A stretch of 64,000 nt of DNA from Leminorella grimontii ATCC 33999 = DSM 5078 (GCF_000439085.1 NZ_AUUA01000004.1:276519-340518); one strand, 5' to 3'. Positions 16,377 through 26,773 are shown, numbered from the stretch's first letter. Made by a program: numbers and translations. The notes: a model not told the origin generated them from the letters alone.

Positions 16377-19001
16377 ATGACGCACAGGCCTCAGGCGAAG
16401 TATCGCCACGATTATCGTAAACCGGACTTCATTATTACCGACATCAAACTGGACGTCGACTTGGCGCCGAGCACAACGCGAATAAGCGCGGTGAGTCACA
16501 TTGAGCGACGGGGCGATGCGCAAGCGCCGCTGGTGCTCGACGGTGAGAACCTGACGCTGATTTCCATAAGCGTTGACGGCAAGCCCTGGAGCGACTATCT
16601 GCTGCACGAGGGCGCTCTGACGCTAAACAACGTCCCCGACCGATTTACGCTTCACGTCGTTAACGATATCCACCCCGCAGAGAACAGCGCGCTGGAAGGG
16701 CTGTATGTTTCAGGCGAAGCGCTGTGTACGCAGTGTGAGGCCGAAGGCTTCCGCCACATTACTTACTATCTTGACCGCCCCGACGTGTTGGCTCGCTTTA
16801 CCACCCGCATTACGGCGGATAAGGCGGCCTATCCCTATTTGTTGTCTAATGGGAACAAAGTGGCGCAGGGCGAACTGGCCGACGGCCGCCACTGGGTTGA
16901 ATGGCAGGATCCGTTCCCAAAACCCTGTTACCTTTTTGCGCTGGTGGCCGGGGACTTCGACGTATTGAGAGATAAATTTGTTACTCGTTCCGGGCGAGAG
17001 GTCGCGCTGGAACTGTTCGTCGATCGCGGCAATCTGGATCGCGCCGGTTGGGCGATGACGTCATTGAAAAACTCCATGCGCTGGGATGAAGAGCGCTTTG
17101 GCCTGGAGTACGATCTCGATATCTACATGATTGTTGCTGTCGACTTCTTCAATATGGGAGCCATGGAAAACAAAGGCCTGAACGTCTTTAACTCCAAGTA
17201 CGTGTTGGCGAAGGCGGAAACGGCGACGGATAAAGACTACCTCAACATCGAGTCGGTGATTGGCCACGAATATTTCCACAACTGGACCGGTAACCGCGTC
17301 ACCTGCCGCGACTGGTTCCAGCTTAGCCTTAAAGAGGGGCTGACGGTATTTCGCGATCAGGAATTCAGTTCGGATCTGGGGTCAAGGGCGGTTAACCGCA
17401 TTGACGCCGTCAGAGTGATGCGCAGCGCGCAGTTTGCCGAAGACGCAAGCCCGATGGCGCATCCGATCCGCCCTGAAAAAGTGATCGAGATGAACAACTT
17501 CTATACGCTTACCGTGTATGAGAAGGGGTCGGAAGTGATCCGCATGATGCACACGCTGTTGGGCGAAGAGAAGTTCCAGGCGGGCATGCGCCGCTACGTT
17601 GAACTTCATGACGGATCCGCCGCGACTTGCGACGACTTTGTCGAGGCGATGGAAACGGCTTCCGGCATCGATCTTACCCAGTTCCGCCGCTGGTACAGCC
17701 AGTCCGGCACGCCGCGCCTGACGGTGCGCGATGACTATGATGAAGCGAAGCGCCAGTACCGCCTGACCGTAAGCCAGATGACGCCGCCGACGCAAGATCA
17801 GGCCGAAAAACTGCCGCTGCACGTACCGCTAGACGTTGAGCTTTATGGGCGCGAAGGGGAGGTTATTCCGCTGTCGATTAACGGTCAAAATCTTTCTTCT
17901 TCTATATTAAACGTGACGAAAGAGAGCGAAACGTTCGTCTTTGACAACGTGCCGCAGCGTCCGGTGGTTTCTCTGCTGCGGGAGTTCTCTGCGCCGGTTA
18001 AGCTGGATTACCCCTATACCGACGAGCAGCTGGCCTTCCTGATGCAGCACGCCACCAACGAATTTTCCCGCTGGGACGCGGCGCAAATGCTGCTTGCCAA
18101 GCACATAGGGGAAAACGTTCTGCGTTTACAGAAGGGTGAAGCGTTTACGCTGCCGGATAGCGTGGTGGACGCCTTCCGCGCCGTCTTGTTGAGCGATACG
18201 CTGGATCCCGCGCTGGCCGCGCAGATCCTGACGCTGCCGTCGGAAAATGAGATGTCTGAGCCGTTTGATATCATCGATCCTGATGCGATACACCAGGTTC
18301 GAAGCGCCATGCTCAAGCGTTTGGCGCAGGATATGGAAGCTGAATGGCTAGCGGTTTATCTGGCTAACGGAACCGATGAATATCGCATCGATCATGAAGA
18401 CATTGCCAAGCGAGCGCTGCGCAACGTCTGCCTGAGCTATTTGGCGTTTGTTGACGATCGTGACTTTGCCGATGGCCTGATAAGCCGACAGTATGCGCAG
18501 TCAAATAATATGACGGATTCGCTGGCGGCGCTCTCGGCGGCCGTTGCGGCACAGCTGCCGTGCAGCGCGGCCATGATGGCGGAATTTGACGAACGCTGGC
18601 ATCAGGACGGGCTGGTTATGGACAAGTGGTTTATTCTGCAGGCTTCCAGCCCGGAAGCGGGGGTTTTGCAGCGCGTGAAGGCGCTGATGAACCATCGCTC
18701 TTTCAGTATGAATAACCCTAACCGCATCCGCTCCCTCATCGGCGCCTTTGCCTCAACTAACCCGTCGGCGTTTCACGCGAAGGACGGATCGGGATACGAG
18801 TTCCTGACCGACGTGCTGGTGGATCTCAACCAGCGTAACCCGCAGGTGGCCGCACGGCTTATCGAGCCGATGATCCGCCTGGGGCGCTATGATGCAGATC
18901 GCCAAGCGCTGATGCGAAGATCTCTTGAGCGTCTGAAAGGAATAGAAAACCTTTCTGGCGATCTGTTTGAGAAGATTGGCAAAGCGCTCGGAACCGAGTA
19001 G
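16377..19001 (+). CDS. pepN: Aminopeptidase N
   Basis: 874 residues from the ATG at 16377 (E. coli PepN 870); protein begins MTHRPQAKYRHDYRKPDF like the E. coli enzyme, so the open frame back to 16296 is not used. M1-family zinc aminopeptidase that trims N-terminal residues from peptides in the cytosol. Key motifs: substrate-binding GAMEN, zinc motif HEYFHNWTGN (HExxH) with the third ligand Glu in LKEGLTVF about 18 residues on, and the catalytic Tyr in FYTLTVYEKG. The C-terminal half is the helical PepN domain. It ends at a strong terminator before pyrD. Confidence 0.97.
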   Translation: MTHRPQAKYRHDYRKPDFIITDIKLDVDLAPSTTRISAVSHIERRGDAQAPLVLDGENLTLISISVDGKPWSDYLLHEGALTLNNVPDRFTLHVVNDIHPAENSALEGLYVSGEALCTQCEAEGFRHITYYLDRPDVLARFTTRITADKAAYPYLLSNGNKVAQGELADGRHWVEWQDPFPKPCYLFALVAGDFDVLRDKFVTRSGREVALELFVDRGNLDRAGWAMTSLKNSMRWDEERFGLEYDLDIYMIVAVDFFNMGAMENKGLNVFNSKYVLAKAETATDKDYLNIESVIGHEYFHNWTGNRVTCRDWFQLSLKEGLTVFRDQEFSSDLGSRAVNRIDAVRVMRSAQFAEDASPMAHPIRPEKVIEMNNFYTLTVYEKGSEVIRMMHTLLGEEKFQAGMRRYVELHDGSAATCDDFVEAMETASGIDLTQFRRWYSQSGTPRLTVRDDYDEAKRQYRLTVSQMTPPTQDQAEKLPLHVPLDVELYGREGEVIPLSINGQNLSSSILNVTKESETFVFDNVPQRPVVSLLREFSAPVKLDYPYTDEQLAFLMQHATNEFSRWDAAQMLLAKHIGENVLRLQKGEAFTLPDSVVDAFRAVLLSDTLDPALAAQILTLPSENEMSEPFDIIDPDAIHQVRSAMLKRLAQDMEAEWLAVYLANGTDEYRIDHEDIAKRALRNVCLSYLAFVDDRDFADGLISRQYAQSNNMTDSLAALSAAVAAQLPCSAAMMAEFDERWHQDGLVMDKWFILQASSPEAGVLQRVKALMNHRSFSMNNPNRIRSLIGAFASTNPSAFHAKDGSGYEFLTDVLVDLNQRNPQVAARLIEPMIRLGRYDADRQALMRRSLERLKGIENLSGDLFEKIGKALGTE

Positions 19002-19021
19002 TTAAAGCGCTTGAGAAGCTG

Positions 19022-19051
19022 AATTAAGCCGGCATTTGTGCCGGCTTAATT
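19022..19051 (+). terminator. Terminator of pepN
   Basis: AATTAAGCCGGCA (19022-19034) and TGCCGGCTTAATT (19039-19051): a perfect 13-bp stem with loop TTTG, followed by ATATAA. Located 20 bases after the pepN stop. Confidence 0.7.
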
Positions 19052-19118
19052 ATATAACACGCATTATTTTTAAGGATTATTGATTTATTTTTATCGGCGA
19101 ATGCTGAATAATGTCGCC

Positions 19119-19147
19119 CCGGTTAATCGCCGGATTAAGGAGAGAGT
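19119..19147 (+). promoter_or_regulatory. Candidate pyrD leader hairpin overlapping the ribosome binding site
   Basis: TTAATC (19123-19128), loop GCCG, GATTAA (19133-19138) is directly followed by the ribosome site GGAGAG, and CCCC precedes it (19117-19120). In E. coli and Salmonella, pyrD expression is set by CTP-dependent choice of the transcription start, where the longer RNA folds a hairpin that hides the ribosome site. The arrangement here fits that scheme; start sites are not known. Confidence 0.45.
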
Positions 19148-20167
19148 ATGTTTTACCCTTTCATCAGGAAAGCGCTGTTCCAGCTCGATCCTGAGCACGC
19201 TCATGAGTTTACCTTTCGCCATTTACGCCGCATCAGCGGCACATCTCTTCAGTGTCTTATTCAGCAAAATGTTCCCGATAAGCCCGTCACCTGTATGGGG
19301 CTCACTTTTAAAAATCCGCTTGGCCTTGCTGCCGGTCTTGATAAAGACGGTGAGTGCATTGACGCGCTGGGCGCGCTGGGATTTGGTGCGATCGAAGTAG
19401 GGACGGTAACGCCAAAGCCACAGCCGGGAAACGATAAGCCGAGGCTGTTTAGGATCGTTTCTGCCGAGGGGCTGATCAACAGAATGGGCTTCAATAACCT
19501 TGGCGTAGATAACCTGGTTGAGAATATAAAAAGAACACGCTTTCAGGGAATTATCGGTGTTAACATCGGTAAGAATAAGGTGACGCCGGTAGAGCAGGGG
19601 AAAGACGACTATTTGATTTGTATGGATAAAGTATATTCCTATGCGGGATATATCGCCGTTAATATATCGTCGCCCAATACGCCGGGATTGCGATCGTTAC
19701 AATATGGCGATGCGCTTGACGATCTATTAAGCGCGATCAAGTTAAAGCAAAGTGAATTAAGCAGCAGGCATCAGAAATACGTTCCGATCGCAGTGAAGAT
19801 CGCGCCGGATCTTTCTGAAGATGAATTGATCCAAATAGCCGATAGTTTAGTAAGACATAATATTGATGGCGTAATTGCAACAAATACGACGTTGGATCGC
19901 GAGTCCGTTATTGGGTTAAAGAACAGCGAGCAGGCAGGGGGGCTGAGCGGTAAGCCTCTGCGCGCCAAGAGCACCGCGACTATCGCTCGCCTCTACGCTG
20001 AGCTGAACGGGCGGTTGCCCATTATTGGCGTAGGGGGAATTGATTCTGTTGAAGCGGCAAAGGAAAAATTAGACGCAGGCGCCACACTTCTTCAAATCTA
20101 TTCTGGATTTATTTTTAAAGGACCGGGATTGGTAAAAGAAATTGTGAACGGCTTGTCCCCTAAATAG
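19148..20167 (+). CDS. pyrD: Dihydroorotate dehydrogenase (quinone), class 2
   Basis: 339 residues (E. coli 336). FMN enzyme on the inner face of the cytoplasmic membrane that oxidises dihydroorotate to orotate with quinone, step four of pyrimidine synthesis. Class 2 marks: the N-terminal amphipathic membrane-binding helices ([21 protein letters not shown]), AAGLDKDGE, the active-site loop with [14 protein letters not shown], and the phosphate-binding IGVGGIDS near the end. AAGGAGAG precedes the ATG. Order pepN-pyrD-zapC is that of E. coli. Confidence 0.97.
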   Translation: MFYPFIRKALFQLDPEHAHEFTFRHLRRISGTSLQCLIQQNVPDKPVTCMGLTFKNPLGLAAGLDKDGECIDALGALGFGAIEVGTVTPKPQPGNDKPRLFRIVSAEGLINRMGFNNLGVDNLVENIKRTRFQGIIGVNIGKNKVTPVEQGKDDYLICMDKVYSYAGYIAVNISSPNTPGLRSLQYGDALDDLLSAIKLKQSELSSRHQKYVPIAVKIAPDLSEDELIQIADSLVRHNIDGVIATNTTLDRESVIGLKNSEQAGGLSGKPLRAKSTATIARLYAELNGRLPIIGVGGIDSVEAAKEKLDAGATLLQIYSGFIFKGPGLVKEIVNGLSPK

Positions 20168-20170
20168 TTT

Positions 20171-20190
20171 GAAGTATGACGGGGATATAA
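20171..20190. repeat. Single end of the TTCAAG-type repeat after pyrD
   Basis: TTGAAGTATGACGGGGATAT just after the pyrD stop matches the end of the repeat family seen at 20362-20419 and 34145-34271. Only one end is present here. Confidence 0.4.
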
Positions 20191-20361
20191 ATTATTTCTT
20201 ATTAATAAGCAACCAGGGGTTTATTTTTTCCTCTGGTTGTTCTATATTCAAAGCGTTTACCCCTCAAATTAATTATAGTGAGATATAAACGGTATCTTTT
20301 CATCCGATATTGATTTGCCATTTCATATTTTGAGGGATGAAAAGATAAGTTTCGTTTGTTA

Positions 20362-20419
20362 TATACCCAGAATAATTTGAGTTGCGGGTATGCTGGGTGC
20401 AGCTTGAAGTATGACGGGA
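20362..20419. repeat. Internally deleted copy of the TTCAAG-type palindromic repeat
   Basis: Left end TATACCCAGAATAATTTGAG and right end GCAGCTTGAAGTATGACGGG correspond to the two ends of the full repeat at 34145-34271 (there TATACCC...CTTCAAGCTGC and CAACTTGAATTATTTAGGG, opposite orientation); the ACTTACTTATGTAAG core is absent. Lies in front of zapC. Confidence 0.55.
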
Positions 20420-20438
20420 TGAGTTTAAGGAAAAAGCA

Positions 20439-20984
20439 ATGAGGATTAAGCCAGACGATAACTGGCGCTGGTATTTTGACAGTGAACACGATCGATTAAT
20501 GTTGGATTTATCCAACGATATGATTTTTCGTTCGCGCTTTGCTGGCAAAACGTTAACGCCCGATGCGTTTACCGAATCCGCATTCTGTGTTGACGACGCA
20601 GCGCTGTTCTTTGAACTGGAAGAACGCTGCCGCAGCCTTTCTCTTACTCATGAGCAGCGCGCGGAGCTGACTCTGAACGCGCTGGCGGCGCACCGTTTTT
20701 TAAAGCCGCTGATGCCCAAGAGCTGGTATTTCGAGCAGCAGGCGTTTGAACTGCGCCCTGCGCGTAGCGATATTGTTGCCGTTTCTATCATTGAAAACGG
20801 GCAGCCGGCGCTGCTGCTGGTCGTGGACGCGGGTGAAAACGCCAGTCTGTGCCTGGTGGCGCAGCCCTCCATGATGATGGCGGGAAAGTGCCTGCAGCTG
20901 GGTGATGCAATAAAAGTGATGCACGACAGGATGCTTAGCGTTCAGTTCGAGCAGGCCCACATTCCTTTCGCTCAGGTCGGTTAA
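20439..20984 (+). CDS. zapC: Cell division protein ZapC
   Basis: 181 residues (E. coli 180). Cytosolic protein that binds FtsZ and promotes bundling of its filaments at the division ring. The start [24 protein letters not shown] and the conserved [11 protein letters not shown] stretch identify it; there are no known catalytic residues. The ATG follows TTTAAGGAAAAAGC. It is followed by a strong terminator facing ycbX, which is convergent, as in E. coli. Confidence 0.93.
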   Translation: MRIKPDDNWRWYFDSEHDRLMLDLSNDMIFRSRFAGKTLTPDAFTESAFCVDDAALFFELEERCRSLSLTHEQRAELTLNALAAHRFLKPLMPKSWYFEQQAFELRPARSDIVAVSIIENGQPALLLVVDAGENASLCLVAQPSMMMAGKCLQLGDAIKVMHDRMLSVQFEQAHIPFAQVG

Positions 20985-21006
20985 CCTGAACGTTTCCGTT
21001 AGTTTT

Positions 21007-21030
21007 ACGCCCGCACTTGCGGGCGTTTTA
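21007..21030. terminator. Terminator between zapC and ycbX
   Basis: ACGCCCGC (21007-21014) and GCGGGCGT (21019-21026) with loop ACTT, followed by TTTAC on the + strand and AAAACT (T-rich on the minus strand) on the other side. Confidence 0.7.
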
Positions 21031-21048
21031 CTTTCCTTACGCGTTAAG

Positions 21049-22149
21049 TCACGCCAGCTCTACGTTGGTTTTAGGCACACAGCTGCAGGCCAGAACGGAG
21101 CCGTCGCGTTTAATCGCCCCTTTCCTTAACGGGTTTACTTCTCCCGCATTGAGCTTGATGCGGCAGCAGCCGCAAATGCCGGCGCGGCAAGAGTAGGGGA
21201 TTTGAATGCCGTTTTGCTCCAGTTGCTCAAGCAGTACCTGCTGATTGTTGCCGACAAAGGTGCGTTCGCCGTAGCTGATAACGACGTCTTTGGGCGCTTC
21301 TCGTATCCGCTCAGCGGTGTCCAGCTCGGACGAGCGGTAAACGCGGGGAGGGTGAGTCGCCAATATCTCAATGTCGTCGCCAAGGCGTATAACGCCCTGG
21401 TTGCGGGCAATCATATTTTGACCAAAGTCGACGTCGCCGTTTTCCGCCGTTCTGAACTGCGTCAGGGTGCGTAACGGTTCTTCCTGCGGGTGCTTGCGGC
21501 CGCTTTGCGTATTCACCGTGGTTAAAATGCACCGGCTGCAGGGTTTAACCAGATCGAAAATCACTTCGCCGATGCGTATCGTTTGCCATTCGTCTTCGGC
21601 GAAGGGCGCTGCGCCGCGCACAATAAGGTTAGGGCGGAACTGTTCGATAACGATATTCGCCGGGCAGCGCGCCTGTAGGGACTGGAAAGAGGCTTCATTG
21701 ATCAGCAGGTAGGGGAAACCGTCGGCGAATCCCAGCGGGACCTCCGGGCGGTTCTTTACCCTACGCGTAAGTTCCGGCCCGACCCAACGCAGCTGTACGT
21801 CGCGATTTAAGTAACCGCTCAGCCAACGGTTCACCTCGTCTGGCGCAACGTGGGCGGTAAAGTGGTTGCCCCAAACTTCCGTCGGCGATCGTTTGGCAGA
21901 AAAGTCGTTAAAAGCCACGGTCTTGTTCTGGCCGTCCGGCGCGGTTAAGGATACGCCGTTAATCAGCAGCGCGGGCGTGAAGCAAACGAGCTGAGGGTAC
22001 TGGCGAGCGGTGATAAACGTGCCCGCGGGGTCAGTAATCATGAATATGCGGTCGAAAGCCAGACCGCCGGCCTGCACCTGTGCGTGGGAGAGTTCCAGCC
22101 CTCTCATGGACTTGACGGGATGTACATATAAACGAGATAGAGTAACCAC
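21049..22149 (-). CDS. ycbX: MOSC and 2Fe-2S ferredoxin-domain protein YcbX
   Basis: 366 residues from a GTG at 22149 (E. coli YcbX 369); GGAG lies 8 bases upstream and the protein then starts [17 protein letters not shown] like its homologues. The longer open frame to 22206 is not family-like. In E. coli YcbX takes part in molybdenum-cofactor-dependent detoxification of N-hydroxylated bases such as 6-hydroxylaminopurine. Domains: MOSC N-terminal barrel (1-~95), MOSC core (~95-270, with the Cys of KPCSRC), and a C-terminal 2Fe-2S ferredoxin ([15 protein letters not shown]...VLACSC, the four cluster cysteines). Divergent from rlmL across a MITE-like element. Confidence 0.93.
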   Translation of the reverse strand: MVTLSRLYVHPVKSMRGLELSHAQVQAGGLAFDRIFMITDPAGTFITARQYPQLVCFTPALLINGVSLTAPDGQNKTVAFNDFSAKRSPTEVWGNHFTAHVAPDEVNRWLSGYLNRDVQLRWVGPELTRRVKNRPEVPLGFADGFPYLLINEASFQSLQARCPANIVIEQFRPNLIVRGAAPFAEDEWQTIRIGEVIFDLVKPCSRCILTTVNTQSGRKHPQEEPLRTLTQFRTAENGDVDFGQNMIARNQGVIRLGDDIEILATHPPRVYRSSELDTAERIREAPKDVVISYGERTFVGNNQQVLLEQLEQNGIQIPYSCRAGICGCCRIKLNAGEVNPLRKGAIKRDGSVLACSCVPKTNVELA

Positions 22150-22260
22150 GCGTAAAGCTCCGTATTGATAGCGTACAGTTTGGATGTTGCCGAACGTTGC
22201 CAGCACATCGTACTTGCTTCGGGCCTGACCGACGTACTCCCAAAGCTAATACAGGCGCTC

Positions 22261-22310
22261 TTCCGGCCGAGCATGCGGGTGATATAAGCAGGCCGTATTT
22301 TCGGCCGGAA
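22261..22310. repeat. Inverted repeat upstream of ycbX
   Basis: TTCCGGCCGA (22261-22270) and TCGGCCGGAA (22301-22310) are a perfect 10-bp inverted repeat with a 30-base spacer. It lies between the ycbX start and the MITE-like element; function unknown. Confidence 0.5.
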
Positions 22311-22325
22311 TATCCACCGAAGCTT

Positions 22326-22499
22326 AGGCTGTGTCCCGTAACTATACGCGGATGGCCCTAGCCCTTCGGGACGCGCGCCAAAATCACGTACTCTGCGTTG
22401 TCGCACTTGGGCATAGGCCCACTATGCCCTGCACGCTCCGCCTTGATTACGTGATTTTGGCTCAGCGTCGCCACCGCGGACAGTTACGGGACACAGCCT
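22326..22499. repeat. MITE-like palindromic element (174 bp)
   Basis: Terminal inverted repeats of 18 bp, AGGCTGTGTCCCGTAACT (22326-22343) and its reverse complement (22482-22499). The inside is also an imperfect palindrome: CCAAAATCACGTA appears inverted as TACGTGATTTTGG-like sequence, and the centre is GGGCATAGGCCCACTATGCCC-like. No coding frame of note. A collapsed copy made of only the two ends is found at 54195-54226. No clear target duplication is visible. Confidence 0.7.
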
Positions 22500-22602
22500 T
22501 GGACGGTTTGTCAGCAATCTGAATAAATAGCAGGTAACTTTATGACAAAGAGGACGGATTGGCTATAATGTTCAACCTATTTTTATTCTGTGGTGCATGG
22601 TT

Positions 22603-24762
22603 ATGATCTCTTTGTTTGCCAGTACGGCGCGAGGCCTGGAAGAACTGTTAAAAACCGAACTGGAAGCGCTGGGAGCAAACGGCTGTCGGGTCGTTCAGGG
22701 CGGCGTACATTTTGAGGGCGACAAGCGCCTGATGTACCGTTCGCTGCTTTGGAGCCGATTGGCATCGCGGATACTGATGCCGCTGGGCGAGTTTCGCGTT
22801 TACAGCGACATGGACCTTTATCTCGGCGTCAACGCCGTCGACTGGCCGTCGATGTTTAGCGTTAAGAATACGTTTGCCGTGCATTTTACCGGCACCAACG
22901 ATGAAATCCGCAATAGCCAATACGGGGCGCTGAAGGTAAAAGACGCTGTCGTCGACAGCTTTATGCGCAAGGTTAAGCAGCGTCCGGACGTCGCAAAGCA
23001 GCAGCCCGATATTCGCATCAACGTCTTCTTGCAAAAAGAGAAGGCCAGCCTGGCGCTCGACCTGAGCGGCAGCTCTCTACACCAGCGCGGCTATCGGGAT
23101 GCGACCGGCCAGGCGCCATTAAAAGAGAATCTGGCGGCGGCCATCGTTATGCGCTCCGGCTGGCAGGCGGAAACGCCGATGGTCGACCCGATGTGCGGTT
23201 CGGGAACGCTTTTGATTGAAGCCGCGATGATCGCGGCGAACGTGGCGCCCGGCCTTCACCGAAGCGCGTGGGGATTCGACGCCTGGAGCGGCCACGACGC
23301 CGAGCTGTGGCAAGAGCTGCTAAGCGAGGCTCAGGCCAGCGCCAGCCGGGGTGTGAATAAGACCGCGTCGCGCTTCTACGGCTACGATAACGATCGCCGA
23401 GTCATTGAGATGGCAAAGCTGAACGCGCGCCGCGCCGGCGTCGGCAGCCTTATTCATTTCGCCTCTCAGGATATTACTCGGTTGACCAACCCGCTGCCCG
23501 ACGGGCCGCAAGGCACCGTGTTGAGCAACCCGCCTTACGGCGAACGCCTGGAAAGCGAACCCGCGCTGATTGCTCTACATACGGCGCTTGGGCAAATTAT
23601 GAAGCGGGACTTTGGCGGCTGGAACCTCTCTCTGTTTAGCGCGTCTCCAGAACTGTTGAGCTGCCTGCAGCTTCGTTCAAGCCGGCAGTTTAAGGCTAAG
23701 AACGGCCCGTTGGAGTGCGTTCAGAAAAACTATCGCTTAACGGATAGCGCAGGGCGAGAGAAGAACGAGGGCGATGAAGCCCCTCAGCAAAAAGCGGAGG
23801 CGTCAGCGCCGCTGGCGGCTGATTTCGCCAATCGCCTGAGTAAAAATATTAAGCGCCTTGAGAAGTGGGTTAAGAAGGAAGGTCTCGAGTGCTACCGCCT
23901 GTATGACGCCGACCTGCCGGAATACAATCTGGCGCTGGACCGCTATGGCTCCCGCTACGTTCTGCAAGAGTATGCGCCGCCTAAAACCGTGGCGCCGGAA
24001 AAGGCTCGTCAGCGCCTGTTTGACGCCATCAACGCGACGCTGGCGGTGCTCGAACTGCCGGCCAACGCGCTGGTGTTGAAGGTGCGGGAAAAGCAAAAGG
24101 GAAAAAGCCAGTACGAGAAGCTGGCGCAAAAGGGCGAGTTTTTCCAGGTGGAAGAGTACGGCGCTAAGCTGTGGGTTAACCTGACGGACTACCTAGACAC
24201 CGGGCTGTTTCTCGACCACCGCATCGCCCGTCGGATGCTGGGGGAAATGAGCAAAGGAAAAGACTTCCTCAATCTGTTCGCCTATACCGGTTCAGCTAGC
24301 GTTCACGCCGGCCTCGGCGGCGCGCGCACCACCACCACGGTGGACATGTCGAGAACCTATCTGGAATGGGCTGGACGCAATATGAGCGCTAACGGCCTTA
24401 CCGGTCGCTCTCATCGCCTGATTCAGGCCGATTGTCTGGGCTGGATGGAAGAAACGACCGAGCAGTTCGACCTTATCTTTATCGATCCGCCGACGTTCTC
24501 CAACTCAAAGCGAATGGAGAACAGCTTCGACGTGCAGCGAGACCACATTGCTTTGATGAGTCACCTCAAGCGAATGCTGCGCCCTGCAGGCACCCTGATG
24601 TTCTCCAACAACAAGCGCGGCTTTAAAATGGATCTCGACGGTATCGCCAAGCTGGGGCTGAAGGCGAAAGAAATTTCGGATAAGACGCTGTCTCCAGACT
24701 TCGCGCGTAACAAACAAATTCACAACTGCTGGCTGTTAACGCATGTCGGCGAGGATCGTTAA
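22603..24762 (+). CDS. rlmL: 23S rRNA methyltransferase RlmKL (fused RlmL/RlmK)
   Basis: 719 residues from the ATG at 22603, which gives [21 protein letters not shown] as in E. coli (702 residues); an ATG two codons upstream (22597) is the alternative. Fused enzyme that makes m2G2445 (RlmL half) and m7G2069 (RlmK half) of 23S rRNA. Visible: THUMP domain (~45-155), first Rossmann methyltransferase with [12 protein letters not shown] and SNPPYGERL, a linker richer in Glu/Lys/Ala than in E. coli, then the second methyltransferase with [13 protein letters not shown] and [12 protein letters not shown]. uup starts 3 bases after its stop, so the two are co-transcribed. Confidence 0.96.
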   Translation: MISLFASTARGLEELLKTELEALGANGCRVVQGGVHFEGDKRLMYRSLLWSRLASRILMPLGEFRVYSDMDLYLGVNAVDWPSMFSVKNTFAVHFTGTNDEIRNSQYGALKVKDAVVDSFMRKVKQRPDVAKQQPDIRINVFLQKEKASLALDLSGSSLHQRGYRDATGQAPLKENLAAAIVMRSGWQAETPMVDPMCGSGTLLIEAAMIAANVAPGLHRSAWGFDAWSGHDAELWQELLSEAQASASRGVNKTASRFYGYDNDRRVIEMAKLNARRAGVGSLIHFASQDITRLTNPLPDGPQGTVLSNPPYGERLESEPALIALHTALGQIMKRDFGGWNLSLFSASPELLSCLQLRSSRQFKAKNGPLECVQKNYRLTDSAGREKNEGDEAPQQKAEASAPLAADFANRLSKNIKRLEKWVKKEGLECYRLYDADLPEYNLALDRYGSRYVLQEYAPPKTVAPEKARQRLFDAINATLAVLELPANALVLKVREKQKGKSQYEKLAQKGEFFQVEEYGAKLWVNLTDYLDTGLFLDHRIARRMLGEMSKGKDFLNLFAYTGSASVHAGLGGARTTTTVDMSRTYLEWAGRNMSANGLTGRSHRLIQADCLGWMEETTEQFDLIFIDPPTFSNSKRMENSFDVQRDHIALMSHLKRMLRPAGTLMFSNNKRGFKMDLDGIAKLGLKAKEISDKTLSPDFARNKQIHNCWLLTHVGEDR

Positions 24763-24765
24763 TTA

Positions 24766-26673
24766 ATGTCTCTTATCAGTTTATCCGGCGCATGGCTGTC
24801 GTTTAGCGATGCGCCCCTGTTGGACAATACCGAACTTCATATTGAACCCAACGAGCGCGTTTGTCTGGTTGGGCGCAACGGTGCGGGTAAGTCAACGCTG
24901 CTGAAGATCTTAAATAAAGAAGTCCCGTTGGACGATGGCCAACTGGTGTTTGAACAGGATCTGGTCGTCTCGCGGCTGCAGCAGGATCCGCCTCGTAACG
25001 TTGAAGGTACGGTGTTTGACTTCGTCGCCGAAGGCGTCGAGCAGCAGGCCGAGCAGCTTAAAGCCTATCATCATCTTTCTATTGAGGTTGGAAACGACCC
25101 CAGCGAACAAAACTTAAAGCGGCTTGCCGAGTTGCAAGAGGCGCTGGAGCATCAGGGAACCTGGCTTATCGATAGCCGCATCCGCGCCGTTTTGGAGAAG
25201 TTGGGATTGGAGGCGGAAGCGCCTCTGTCATCGCTTTCCGGCGGCTGGCTGCGCAAGGCCGCTCTGGCGCGGGCGCTGGTGTGTTCGCCAGACGTGCTGC
25301 TGCTGGACGAACCGACCAACCATCTTGATATTGACACTATCGCCTGGCTAGAGTCCTTCCTGAAGGAGTTCAACGGCAGCATTATCTTTATTTCCCACGA
25401 TCGCGCCTTTATCCGCAACATGGCGACGCGCATTGTCGATCTGGATCGCGGCAAGCTGGTGTCCTGGCCCGGCAACTACGATGCCTATCTGCTTGGTAAA
25501 GAAGAGTCTCTACGCGTTGAGGCTTTGCAGAATGCCGAGTTCGATCGCCGTCTGGCGCAGGAAGAGGTCTGGATCCGTCAGGGGATCAAGGCGCGGCGCA
25601 CGCGCAACGAAGGACGCGTCAGAGCGCTAAAGGCGATGCGAAATGAGCATGCCGAGCGCCGAGGCGTTATGGGATCCGCTAAAATGCAGGTGGAAGAGTC
25701 CCTGCGTTCGGGCAAGATCGTGTTTGAAATGGAAGACGTTAGCTTTAGCCGGGGCGATAAAACGCTGGTGAAGCATTTTTCCGCTCAGGTTCAGCGCGGG
25801 GATAAGATTGCGCTGGTAGGGCCCAACGGGTGCGGAAAAACCACGCTATTGACGCTGATGCTGCAGCAAATCCAGCCTGACAGCGGCAGCGTGCGGATTG
25901 GCACCAAGCTGGAAGTTGCCTATTTTGACCAGCACCGCGTCCAGCTGGATCCGGATAAAACCGTGATGGACAATCTGGCGGACGGCAAACAGGAAGTGAT
26001 GGTTAACGGCCGTTCCCGCCATGTGCTAGGCTATTTACAGGACTTTTTATTCCATCCTAAGCGCGCCATGACGCCGGTGCGGGCTCTGTCCGGCGGCGAG
26101 CGCAATCGTCTGCTGCTGGCCAAGCTGTTTTTAAAGCCCAGCAACCTGTTGATTCTTGACGAACCGACAAACGATTTGGATATTGAAACATTAGAACTGC
26201 TGGAAGAGCTTATCAGCGACTACGGTGGAACGGTGCTGTTGGTAAGCCACGATCGGCAGTTTGTCGATAATACCGTGACGGACTGCTGGATTTTTGAAGG
26301 CAACGGCGTGATTAAGGCGTTTGCCGGCGGATATACCGACGCGCACGGGCAGCGGGCCGGTAGCGTCGAGCTTAAGGCGCAGTCGACCACTGCCGCACAG
26401 AATAAACCTGCGGTAGAAAAAGCAGAAGATCGTAAGAAAGCCGGCAATAAGATGAGCTATAACCTTCAGCGAGAACTGGAGGGGCTGCCGGCAAAAATTG
26501 AGAAGCTTGAGGCTGTTGTTGCGACGCTGCAAGAACGGGTGGGCGATCCTGAGTTCTTTAGCCAGCCTCACGAGGTGACGCAAAAAGTGTTGACCGAACT
26601 GGCCGAAGCCGAGCAGCGGTTTGAAGAAGCCTTCCTGCGTTGGGAAGAGCTGGAGTCGATGAAAAACGCTTAA
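24766..26673 (+). CDS. uup: ABC-F ATPase Uup
   Basis: 635 residues, the same as E. coli Uup. Soluble ABC-F protein with two ATPase domains and no membrane part, linked to ribosome function and to suppression of transposon precise excision. First domain: Walker A GRNGAGKST, signature LSGGW, Walker B LLLDEPTNHLD. Second: Walker A GPNGCGKTT, signature LSGGER, LILDEPTNDLD. A charged linker (ARRTRNEGRVRALKAMR) joins them, and the C-terminus (~555-635) is a coiled coil that binds DNA in E. coli. Three bases after rlmL. Confidence 0.96.
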   Translation: MSLISLSGAWLSFSDAPLLDNTELHIEPNERVCLVGRNGAGKSTLLKILNKEVPLDDGQLVFEQDLVVSRLQQDPPRNVEGTVFDFVAEGVEQQAEQLKAYHHLSIEVGNDPSEQNLKRLAELQEALEHQGTWLIDSRIRAVLEKLGLEAEAPLSSLSGGWLRKAALARALVCSPDVLLLDEPTNHLDIDTIAWLESFLKEFNGSIIFISHDRAFIRNMATRIVDLDRGKLVSWPGNYDAYLLGKEESLRVEALQNAEFDRRLAQEEVWIRQGIKARRTRNEGRVRALKAMRNEHAERRGVMGSAKMQVEESLRSGKIVFEMEDVSFSRGDKTLVKHFSAQVQRGDKIALVGPNGCGKTTLLTLMLQQIQPDSGSVRIGTKLEVAYFDQHRVQLDPDKTVMDNLADGKQEVMVNGRSRHVLGYLQDFLFHPKRAMTPVRALSGGERNRLLLAKLFLKPSNLLILDEPTNDLDIETLELLEELISDYGGTVLLVSHDRQFVDNTVTDCWIFEGNGVIKAFAGGYTDAHGQRAGSVELKAQSTTAAQNKPAVEKAEDRKKAGNKMSYNLQRELEGLPAKIEKLEAVVATLQERVGDPEFFSQPHEVTQKVLTELAEAEQRFEEAFLRWEELESMKNA

Positions 26674-26773
26674 CGGCTTTCGCTGGTTGGGTAGCGGTTG
26701 GGTAGAGGTAGCGTAACGGAATGAGGTTAATGACTAAGACATATTCTTGTCTGCATGAAGCAGGGCGCCGCCT

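Noticed and set aside
22104..22406. 100-residue frame running from ycbX into the MITE-like element
   Set aside because: It overlaps the ycbX start and one half of a palindrome; no coding signal.
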